A DNA stretch of 64,000 nucleotides, taken from assembly GCA_030762175.1 (NCBI GenBank), contig CM060833.1, positions 165,701,001-165,765,000 of the forward strand, in the 5' to 3' direction. A model generated the notes under the pieces. It was not told the origin of the DNA. It did no database searches and saw only the letters and a program-made list of their open reading frames with translations. Origin of the DNA: Metallyticus violacea. Lineage: Eukaryota > Arthropoda > Insecta > Mantodea > Metallyticidae. Made by a program: the position numbers and the translations under genes. Of this stretch, positions 11,201-23,200 are shown piece by piece. How positions within the stretch are numbered: position 1 is the first letter of the stretch; each line of letters opens with the position of its first letter.

Positions 11201-14200
11201 ATGAATACTGTAGGTGTAAGTCGTAGTCATGAATTAAATGAAACAAATTAATGTTGGCTCAAATGAGTTTGAATGTTATCTGGTATTCACCTTCTCAGGG
11301 TAAGGGAGGGAAAAAAAAAACCAGGTGACTTGTAGTTGCAAGTACTATCACTAGATCACAGAGGTGGTCATTGCCTGACTTGACTAATTCTGTATAAGAT
11401 TACCATAAGATATCTTATTGATGGGTCACTTGCTTTTTCAGTACCTTTTCAAGGTCAAACAGTACAAAAAAAAGGTAAAGACTCATACTTTCCGCAGTTA
11501 TTATGAATGTTCATTTACCTTTTCAGAATTTGTATTTCACAGAATGAGTTCATAAGAAAATACATGAAGGGTACAGGGGGATACTATCAAGTCAATTTTT
11601 GATGAAATTTGAGATTTGGGTGCCAATGTATTGTAGGTATGTCAACACATTCATACAGGGAAAAAATCCACTGTAGTCCATAAAAACCAGATAGAAAAAA
11701 TAGTGTATGGAGGAAAAACAATTAAAATTCTCTATAAAAGGAAAAACAATCTGAATCGACATACATTAAATGATTGCAATTTTGTATTACTTCAGAAAAA
11801 TGTGATTTAATGTTGGTCAGCTTGGTTATTTTTATTAACCTACTTATGCAATGTTGTGGCTTGTATTTTACAAGCTATTTGACTGCATTGTTGTTCAAGT
11901 AAGGCTCTGTTATTGTTGTGTATAGAGAAGCATTTTAAATTTTGACATGGAATCAAGTGATGAACATATCACAGTTTGTCAGAGTAGACAAAAGAAAAGA
12001 TCTAAACATGGTAGACTTAGTGATGCTAGCAAATGCATAAATCAATGAGAAGATTGCAAATGTATAAAACAGTGTTTCGTGAAAGTTGCAAAACAGGAAC
12101 ACAATTTATTAATCCATGAACTCAATTTACTTGGTGTAAAAATATACATAGCGCACACTTGTGTTCTTTAATATGGTTTTACCAGTGAACTGAAAAAGAC
12201 CACAGAAACCAGTAGAAAACGGCAACCTCGGGGACCATTCTTGCTCCTAGAATTTATGCCTATAGAGGGAAGGGAAAGCTATGTAATTTCCAGTTTGTTT
12301 CAAAGCCTTTATGAGTCTTCATGGTTTCACAAATTAAATTATAATACAATAAAATTCTTTTTCTACTGACGAGCAAGGTTCTCATTCTACTAGACTAATG
12401 AAAGAGATGACTGAGACTGCGGAAACTGTAATTGAGCACATCAGTTCCTTTCAAGGTCATCCCTCTCTCTCTAGCTCTTATGGCTCCTCTAAAGTTTATC
12501 TACATGAAGAATTAAACATTGCATCATATATACACAAGTGTATCCAGTTTCTATGAATTTTATCAAAACATTGTTCAGAAAAAATTTCAGTATTGATTTT
12601 GGATACTCCTGGTCCGACACTTGCTCTGCATCTCTCAACATGTTTAAAGCAACAAAGCAATCTCTTGTAGCAAGGAAACCTAATGATAGCAGTAGTGAGA
12701 TAAAGTGAAGTGGTTAGAGGCTGTTAAGTTATTGCATAAAAAGAAGGCCGAAGTATTCTATGAACAAAAGCATGAAGCCAAAATTAAAGCTAGGCAAATG
12801 CCTATACGTGTATATTTCATGAAAAGCCTTCCATTGTCAATATTAGCACAAATGATATCTACTTTAAACAGTAGCTGTCATTTTACATGTTTAATTGTAT
12901 ACATACATAAGACCATAGCAAGAAAGTGAGCTGATGAAGTTGCATCAATGTTTAAGAACTTTCGAAAAATAAGAAATTTTTAAAAAATTCTGTTGGAACT
13001 CGCACGGTGAAGCTTGTTAAATGTAAATTCTATCTAATCTGTCATCTAACACACTCTTATGTTTCACTTACTTTTAAATACGGTGGGACCAGTTTCAAAA
13101 AGACATCCTCTCCATCTTCAACCAACTTGACGACCGGTAGGAGAAACTAACATCTATGAGGCCCTGTGGCTCCACCCTGGTGGTTTTTTTTAAACTGAAA
13201 ATTTGTATTATATTCTCCAGTAATGTCGAAATTCATAACATGATTCCTATGTTTATGAATGGAAATCTTCTCCCGTGTGTTCAATTCTGTACATCGGTGT
13301 GCTGCTTTAAGTAATTTTATGTCTCTTTTTATGTCGTGATTATCTTTCCAAAAATGGACTGCCACTGCTGACCTATCTTATCTGTTTGTGGAATGTTATT
13401 AAAACATGACAACACTTTTGATAACATTCCACAGGAGAAAAAGTCAGGCATCTACAAAATAACATGTAGAGAATATGATAAGATATATTTTGGAAAAACT
13501 AAAAGGAATGTAGGAACACGGTTAAAGGAACATCTCAGGAAATTTAAGTACAAACAAATAGATAGGTCAGCAGTGGCACACCATTTTTGGAAATATAATC
13601 ATGACATAAAAAGAGAAATAAAGTAACTTAAAGAAGCACATGGACATACAGAATTGGACACATGGGAGAAGATTTACATTCATAAACATAATACAAATTT
13701 CCAGTTTATAAATAAAACACCACCAGGGCAGAGCCACAGGTCCTCATAGATGTTAGTTTCTCCTGCCAGTCATCAAGTTGGTTGAAGATGGAGAGGATGT
13801 CTCTTCGAAACCGGTCCCACTGTATTTAAAAGTAAGAGAAGCATAAGAGTGGGTTAGATGACAGATTAGATAGAATTTACATGCATCAATGTTGTTGAAC
13901 TTTTGTTTTCATCACCTGCAGCCATCAGTTCGAAATTTGCAAATTTTTTGTAATTCATGTCACAACCAAAATAAAAATTACACCATTATTCACCTCATTC
14001 ATGTTTTGTTCATAAGTACAACAAATTTGATTCAGTAAAAGCGACTTTTCCCATCAGAGGCCATAGTTATATGAAATATGACAAAATACTCATGCTGAAA
14101 TACCCAGTGATTAAAATGAGGAGATCAGAAAGATGCCACATGAAACCATCTCCCTTCAATATCATTAGAGTGTTGCCAGGATATTTTTAAATAGTCTTCA

Positions 14201-17200
14201 TTTCTAAATAAAGAATTCGGAAAGACATGTCTAATGAAGATAAGAGAAATACAAGAAATTGTACCTACAAAACCTCTTCTAGAACTATAACCAGTGGAAC
14301 AACCTACAATAGCTCTTGGGAGTATCACATTATTATAGACAAAATGTGCCATACACAGACTGATGAGGAACCTGCCCCTTCCTATTCAAGCTTAATTCAC
14401 TTCCAAAGGCAAAATGTGATGAACTGAAGAGATTCTGTTTTGAAAGTACTGAGCCTAATTTTTCAGGGCTACTTAATTGAATGATTATTTAAGTCTGCTA
14501 ACTATGTTGTGAAAATACCAAATTATACATAGGTATTTTCTGAGGAATGAATGAAACACTTAAAACACTTATTAATGAAACACTTGAAATAATACAAGTC
14601 AATTCTGAATGACAATAGAAGAAAACTATTTCAAAACTTTAAAAGGTATATGATATGTTTAATGTGACCAACCATTGTGTTGTGGTGTTTCTTTCATTGT
14701 GTGTGTACTCTTGATTGTTTTAAAGTCAATTCTGAGTGACAATAGAAGAAAACTTTATTTGAAAACTATAAAAGGTATGTGATATGTTCAGTGTGACCAA
14801 CCATTGCATTGTGATATTTCTTTCATTGTGTGTGTGGTTTTTTATTGTTTTTATCCACAAGTATGTGTTTTGACTTTTTATTGTTAATTAACGTACCAAG
14901 TAACACATGGCACTAATTTCGGGACAAAGTTCTGTTAGAAAATTACTTTTAAGAATTATTCTAGAAAAAAACCTCTTTATATCTGATGTGCTTAATTTTG
15001 TAGCATTTTTAAACTTCAAATTACATTCCTGTAAAATACTAAAAATTGGATTTTGATTGTTTTTCTCTTGTATCCTTCACCTATTTTCTACAGTGTAAAA
15101 AAAATAAGCAAAGCTGTTGATATAAACTATTTAAGGACCAAGAAATCTATATTGAGTGTCATTTCCCCTCCCATTCTGCTTCATCCTTGTTCTCTTCTCT
15201 AAGATAGATACAGCCCCCATTATCTCTAGAATCTTGATTCATCTTACTGAGAAATTATTAATCCACATGTTTGATTGTCCATTTAATTTGCCACAACATT
15301 TTTTTCCCCTTTGTTTTACATTGTACTCCAATTTGTTTTGTGGTGAAATATAAACCCACAGGTAGAAGCTATAATAGATAGAAAAAAAATTATAAAGTCA
15401 AAATATATAAAAGAAATAGCTAGAGGAAATAAAGGAACTGAATAAGAACAAGAATGCCTATAAAGTCATTATTATATTAGTTATATACTGTTTACTTCAA
15501 TTGCTTTACATTTTACCAGCATGTTTGTTTTTTCTCTGTTTTACATAGATTTATGTGTATATGAGCATTTTCCCGGTAACTGCTTGTACTCTTATTTTAG
15601 TATTGTTGTTGTATTTTCACTAATTATTCTTAAATGATAGAGGAGATGAGAAGGCCTTAGCTCTGCCACAATAAATACATAAAGCTGACTGAGAGTGCTA
15701 TATTCCACAAACGGTGGCTGACTTAAGTTTATATCTTTTAATTATTTTATAGAGATGAAATGCTGCAGTAAATTTTGTGAATCATTGAGTGAATGGTCAT
15801 AAATATAATTCCAGAATAATTAAATCGTGTTTATTTTTTATTTGCCACAGTTAATTATGCTGCTTAAGGAAAGTTCTGAAATAGATACATGGAACTTGCA
15901 CATCCAAGAAAAAAAATTCTCTCATACATCTTTTTTTTTTAATAGAAATATTTTTGTAAAAAAATTAAATACAAATAAAAAATCTATACTTGCCATCATA
16001 GATATCACAGGCTAATGAAGGAACAGGGTGGGCTGCTGTGGCTCAGATGATAGTAAAGCTGCTTGCAGGCCCAGCATCGATCATCAATCAGGACATGTTA
16101 CTAAGGAAAGTCTTTTCTCCTATCCTGAAGGAATAAGTCTTCAGGGTAAGGACTCTTGGTTGTAATTTTATCCATTCCACTAATCTTGAAAGATTGGCAA
16201 TTGGTAGATCATAAACACAAAAAATAAAGTGGAAAGAATATTTGCAAATATGTGCAATTGGCTAATTAATCTATTAATAGAACAGATGGGAAAACTTCTT
16301 GCATCTCTAGCAGCAAGAATGGACTGGTGATCCTTTGTTGCAAATGACCATCTTGTTAATTGTGTCATCTCAATTGTTTGTGGAAGCTTAGCATGTAATT
16401 CCGTTTTAAAAAATGCATAAGTACAATAAATAATATTTGCTGCAATCCAATGTAGGTGGACTGGTAGTACTTGGTTGCCAGTGGTATATTTGTACCTTTT
16501 CTTTAGATTTTTTTATGTTTGCCATTTGATTAAGTAATAAAATGCTATATCATATTAGACAAAATCACATGTACAAAAACTATTTAAATTTTTTAAGCAT
16601 TCTATTATTTTGTTTATTTGCATGTTTGTTCTGTGAAATTCTGTGGACTTCATTTTATAATGTGTAATGTTTGTATAACAGGTTACAAAAAGTTGGTGAG
16701 AATGTCATTGATTCTGTAGGTGTTGATGCAGATATAAAGGTCACTAGATAAGTTTTGAGGCACAGGGATCTTGTTCCCCCAAGATTAGAAATTGCGTGCA
16801 GCAGAAATGATTTATTTGTACTTATTAAAGGCATTACAGTTAGAAATCATTAGTTACAATCATTAATGTCCATACAGATAAGTCTGAAGTTTGTGTGATG
16901 TCAATGTTCTAAATAGAATATAAGGTTAAAAGAGAACTTTTTTGAGTCATGATTTTGTATGATTTTAAAAGTGACTGATATGAGACAGTTATTTGACCAT
17001 TTATCTCAAACCTTTTGGGAACCTTTCTCCTTCATGCACAACAGTATTCCATTTGCCTCGATGAATTTAAGAGGGATGATGACTCTTAAAGACAAAAAGA
17101 GGAAGAAAACATATCACATGTAGGACAAATGATTGGAAAAGATCCAGCGATGGGTAATAAGAATTAGAGTTGGCTCTGCCAAGTGTTTGTACAATTCTTC

Positions 17201-20200
17201 ATGAACACATACAATGGAATGTGTTAGAACATAGTTTTAACTGAAAAGCAAAAATGCATAGTAAAGTGGTACAAGAAGTGCTTCACAGATTTAACAGCAA
17301 GAAATCATAGAGCATATTTGATCATGTCATAGGAGATTATTCGTGCACTTATCAATTTGAATTTGAAATCAAATGCTGATCTTCAATTTCAATCTTCTCT
17401 GTTGACATATATGAAAGTCAAAAGAGCAAGGAATGCTGGAAAGAAAATGTTTGCTACTTTATTTTCGACAAGTGGTCATCTGGTGACTATTGTTCTAGAA
17501 AATCAGAGAATGTGGCTGCAAAGTGATATACTGAAATCTGACATCCCTCAGTGTACAACAAAATCCATTATTGGCAGTTGAAGGGCTAAGCAGCATTTTA
17601 TTTTATCAGCACAATGCCTTTGCTCACACTGCAAAAACAACACTGATATTTTTAGAAAGCACAAAAGTACAATTGTTGACATACCCACCTTATAGTTCCA
17701 GATTGGCAGATTTCTTCCTTTTCCGTATTATGAAGAATCATCTTTAAAGTGATTTTCCAGTTCTTACGAAGTAGTTGCAGAGAATTGTCTGCAATCCTGG
17801 AAATCAGGTGGTGTGAATGCTTCCAGAAATGATTCCAGAGGAGAGGGCATTCCATATAATGCCATGGAAAGTGCATTAAAAAGTTGTGACCTAACTGCTC
17901 TTTAATCTTGGTTGTTGAGTATACCAAAACCTTAGTGACACTCATATTCTTTGGTATTCTTAACTTGTTTACATTTTGTGAGGTATCCATGAAGTCCATG
18001 AAAATTAAGTTCGCATGTTATAGAACATACCTAAAATAACATTTGCAAATCTCATACTAAATAATTAAAAATTGTCATATCAATTAAAGATATATATGAG
18101 GGTGATTATTTAATTTTGCAAATTTCAGCAGACTGAGAGGTAAAATTTCCAGTTTATGCCACTGAAAAGAACATATTTTTATTATTAAGCGTAACAGCAA
18201 ACATTGAATGGCTGCTCCTCTTGCAGTTACGGCAAAATGTTAATTGTTGTGCTCTAGCTGTCTTTTGTTGTAAGAAAAATGCTACTTAGTAGTATCCTTA
18301 TGCTGTGGCTCTATATAATTGTAAGCATGGCTTTAACTAGGAAGAATATTTTGAAAGGTAAAAGAGATTTCTTCCATGCTCCATCCTTTATTTATGACAG
18401 CTTATGATTGGTTTGTGAGACTTTGATGATAAAGATCAATGCTGAAAAATGAAGATTTCACAGGATGTTCAGCTTTAGTTGTCACAGATAAAAGCATCAC
18501 TTGTATACAAGTTAATGGTGAATAATAAATAATAATTCAAGAAGATAGGGAAGTCTCTAAACATTCATTAACCTCAGGTCTCTGAAATCTTTATACAAAT
18601 TCCTTTGTGTTAGGAAATTTTTATGATCCTGTGTCCTCCATAGCATCATGGAGCAATAAAAGGAAGTAATAGTGGATTGGTGTCAGGGATTCCTCAGTTG
18701 TTTTGACGATGCAAAGTTTGGTATATCATTAAGATGCAAAATTATACAACAGTGGGTGATATAGGTCTTTCCTAGTGATGCTCTCCATATGAGTGCTAAG
18801 CATGCTATAATATAGGTTGGAATATGACTGCCAATTTTTTCTCAGAAAGTGGTCACATTGTCACTCTTTCACTTGAACAAAAGATGTTTACTACCAGTTG
18901 GTAAGTCACAAATTGCCTCTTCAGAGCACCTAACAGAATCAGGAATGGCATCTTAACTGTCTGTTTCACCATGATAATTCCTCTGTATACTGCATTAAGA
19001 CCGACCTTTCTGCTAGTACTAGTCCAGATCTGGTTGGCTGCAACTTTTTTCTTATTTCCAACAATTAAGGAAAGGCTGAAAGACACTTGTTTGGAGCTCC
19101 TAAAGAGGCTGCTGCATCTCATGAAAAGGATTTGATTTTACTTTATTTATGGACGCTCTTTAATATCTCAGGTCATCAGCGTCCCATTCTATTCAGGGCA
19201 TGAAATGGCTGACAAATATTGCTCAGTGGCCTCCTCTTTCAGGCTTGAGGTTCTTTTTTTGTGCCGTGAATGTATGACACGGGACCCAAGGCTTTACTTC
19301 CATTCCGAAGGAAGTCATAATTAGGATTTTTACGTCCAAAAAATCCATCAATCCTGGCCGGGTTTTGAACCTGCGATCTTGGATTTAGAAGGCAAGTATG
19401 GTTACAACTACACCACCAGGGTAAATGTTATAAAATGGAGGTTTATGTCATCTCTAAAGAAGCATTGTGAGACTACTTCTATCTTGGTTCTTCAGGATGC
19501 TATTCCAGGGGTTACTTACAAAAATAACATGAAGAGTAATAAGATATGGTCTATCACATAATAGAATTCTAAAAATTAATGTCACCCTCATAGTAGGCAA
19601 AGCACAATTTTTCTGCTTCCTCCATAATTGTCAGGGAATAGAAACCATTTTCACTGAAAAAATAACTGAATTTGTTTTGGTGTATAAGCTCTGAATAACA
19701 ACCAAAAGCACTACACTCGGTGTTGTAATGTAATTTGAAGAAAGCCAAACATTTTTATAAAGTTTACACGTAATTGATACATCCAGTAAAAGGCTAAGTT
19801 TGGTTATAATACTCCTAGGGATTTCATGGTTACTTGATCAATAGTTTTCTTCTGTTGCAGGTTCAAGAGTACAAAGACTCATTAAAATCTAAGGTAAGTA
19901 TTCATAAATACATTAAAACATGGACAGAATAACTAATTTAAAAACTAACTGATACGAGCATTCTCAGCATGACATCAGACAGAATACAATGTGCCCTGTT
20001 GGAATATAAAGCAGGAGGTTGCAGAGATTGCATGATTCACTCCTTTGATATGGAAACGGTCCATGGCTATAATTCCATGAAGAATAAGAAGAGTAAACAT
20101 ACATGTTATCCTTTTTTTTAAATTTTATTTTAATGACAGTAATGACTAGGGAGCACAACTTACTATTTTTGGGGGACATTAAATACTTTAATGAAATGAA

Positions 20201-23200
20201 AGTTGGCAAATTACTTTATTTCTACATTTGGTCATATTATTGTGAATTTTGTTAACATTTATCTCACTTTTCAACATGATGCATTTCTCATAATGTTTTC
20301 TTAGCTTCCTGGAGGAATATACATCCACTTCTGCAAACTGCTGGTTTCAGGCATGACTTTATAATATGATGAAAATTTCTTTCCTTGAAGATTTTCTTTC
20401 AGTTTCGGGAATAACTGGAAGTTACCCTGAGCCAAAATGTGGTGAGCAAGTAGGATGTTCCAGCTGTTCAAACCCTTATTTATCAATCACAGTCATTGAA
20501 AGACAAGATTTGTAGCATTGTGCTAAAGAAATAGCACATCATGCCTACAGTTTTCATCGATTGCATCTTGTAATAATCAATCAGAATAACACTGTGTATT
20601 CCAAAAACAGACAACATAATCTTACTTGCTGACGGATGCAGCCTGAATTTCTTAGGGGTTGGAGATCATTCCCATTCCTTACTTTGCATTTTATTTTCAG
20701 GATCAGAGCAATGGATCCAAGATTCCTCCATAGTCTCAAATAAATCAAGACATTTCTATTTTTCTGTGCAAAAATTCTTAAATGTTGTTTAAAAGTGTTG
20801 GCTCTAAACTGTTTTGGGGCAGGTGTCAACATTCCAGGACCTTCATCTTGCAGGTAATTTTTTTAATCTTTAGTACTTAGTTAAAATATTGTACACACTG
20901 CAGTATTATATGCCTGTTTCTTCTACTATATCCCTGATAGTCACCCATCTATCTTTTTTTTTTTTTTCCTTCCCTTGTGACAATTTTTTCCAGTGTCCCT
21001 GGATAAAATTATCAGTTGTTTCACTCACAAGAATACCTTATATCCCTGTCAAATGGCATTGGCAGTGATGGACTTATCACTTTTCCTCTGCTCTCTGTCA
21101 GGAAGTAAGCGTATCTGAAATTCTTCATGGTAATTGAAAGCTCCTGTACTTTAAATTCTTCTTGGTAATTCAAACCTCCCTCAATGTAGGTGGTCATGTT
21201 TCAGAACATGACCGTTACTGTCATGTTAATCTTCATAGTGTTCTACAATATTTAAGCGCTCAACAGTATTGTTTTACCATAACAGCACACAGCACATTCC
21301 CCAAAAGTTTTAAGATATCCTAATGAATTTCAGATGGAATTTTGCAGGTATTTAATCACCACTATTTGCTTGACATGTAGCGAGTCCATATCTCTTGTCT
21401 TTGCACCAGCTATAATGAAGTATGAACTTGAAACTGCATATGTGGTGTTTATTCATTTTACATATTCTTGTTCATTAAATAAAATATTTTATATCAGTTA
21501 GAAATGGATCATGGGGTATAGGGACCAATCCTCATACAAGGAGATATAAAATTGTTAAGAGGGAAGAAATTATAAAATTCAATTAAAGGCCAAACAAATT
21601 ATGTTTTGCACCCTTGCCATTAATGTATTGCATATTGTAGAGTAGTGTTTTTAGTTTTATGTACTCTAATTTATGACTTTGTTACATTTTTTTTCCTTAG
21701 GTTTTAGCCTTGAAAGCAGCTTTCATAATGTAAAGAGCTATAAATTTTACTTAGTGTTACTAGTGTTATTACTAAAAGTGTTATTGTGAATGATTTAAAG
21801 TCATATGCAATGTTACCATAGAAAAGAAGAAAATTGAGCTGTTCTTTATGCATCATGCTTTCGCCTAGGAATACATTCTGTTCTGTGAACATGATCTGCC
21901 TTCCCCAACCAACCTGCCTTTAGAATCAAATTACAGACTTTATAGTTTTTATGCTGTTTGTTTAGAAATGACACCTCAGGCTTGAAATGAAACAAATATG
22001 AGATACAGTCCATAAGTTTCTAGCTTGACCTATAAAGCCATAATCATTATTGAGCTGTTCACGATATCTGCTACTCACACATGTGGCATAATACAGCATG
22101 ATGTTCAAAACCGAATACAGGGCAGTGATTAAAGTTGTTAAAAGAAGGGCTTCCTTCATATTCCACTGTGAAGGAATGGTCAAAATTATTTCATTTGGGC
22201 AGACAGCCTTGAAGAGACCCAACCTGAAAGTAGGCTGGTGGATGTGTTAACAAGAAATCATTTCCCTTGGGAGGAAGTTCTGAGTGGCAGGCATTTGAAG
22301 GCACTACAAGATTGGAACTGCAGAACTTACTGACAGTTTTCAAATAAAAACAGAAAGATAATTGGGATGTACTGTGTGTACTACTGCATCAATTGTGCAG
22401 TTTCATCCAGGAAAAGAGACATTATGCAGGTCAAAGAATTTGTCTGCTTCATGAAAATGCACGAGTTCACATAGCTGCTGTTGCCAAGATTGCTATGAAC
22501 ACAGCTGGCTTCTAGGAGTTGGGTTATGCACCTTGAGAGCCCAGAGATTGCTCTTAGCAGCTATAACCTGTTTCCAAAACTGAATCTACTTTTGAGGACG
22601 AGATTCACGAATGATAATGAATTAAAGGATGCTATTTTCCATCTTTTTGCAGATAAAGTTTGGATAACTTTTTATAGGGGAATTTAAATGGTAATCCAGA
22701 AATGTGAGAAATGCATTGAAATAAAGGGAGATTTTTTTTAAAAATTACCTGTATTTTTATTCTGTCGCCTACCTAATATGGTCAGCATATTATATACAGG
22801 CATACATATACCAGATGTAACAAAAATACTAGGACAAACTTGGAATGAGAAGGGGGAGAGTTATTCAGTCCAAAACAAGAAAAATAGTCATAAATGTGTT
22901 GGAAAATGCCTGGTTTGTGAGTTATTATTGAAAGATAACATTGAATGTGTTTCTAGGTATGGTCCAAAACCTTAAACTTGTTAAAATAACAATGAACTTT
23001 TTCAGACTATGGAGTGATGTAAATGAAGCTGAAAAGTTTTATTATTCTGCTGCCTTTGGTTGGGAACGGCACCTCATACAGCTGTGCAGCTTTGAGTCCA
23101 TTACCATTCTCCCTACCATACATAAAATTATATCTGTCTGATCACAATATATCATAAATGTAAACAAATTTCCATGGCAACACTACAAGTGCATCACTAT

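Larger units (their letters stand above)
12941..13893. mobile_element. PLE inverted dimer A with 12-bp target-site duplication
   Basis: The target-site duplication TGCATCAATGTT occurs at 12941-12952 and 13882-13893. Inside it, a minus-strand PLE piece (12953 to about 13399) and a plus-strand piece (about 13400-13881) are joined at their 5' sides, so both outer ends are PLE 3' ends. The long arms (13021-13385 and about 13553-13881) are inverted copies. At the joint lies a perfect 13-bp inverted repeat (13387-13399/13421-13433). The left copy lacks the GIY-YIG segment that the right one carries, and it has 68 extra bases of 3' tail. Confidence 0.85.

Noticed and set aside
12941..13893. Dimers A to C as ordinary DNA transposons with inverted repeats
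   Set aside because: The arms encode reverse-transcriptase and GIY-YIG protein pieces, are unequal, and the ends are PLE 3' ends, so retrotransposition fits better.
18853..19122. 89-codon minus-strand frame as a Tc1-like gene
   Set aside because: No catalytic or HTH block could be matched with confidence.
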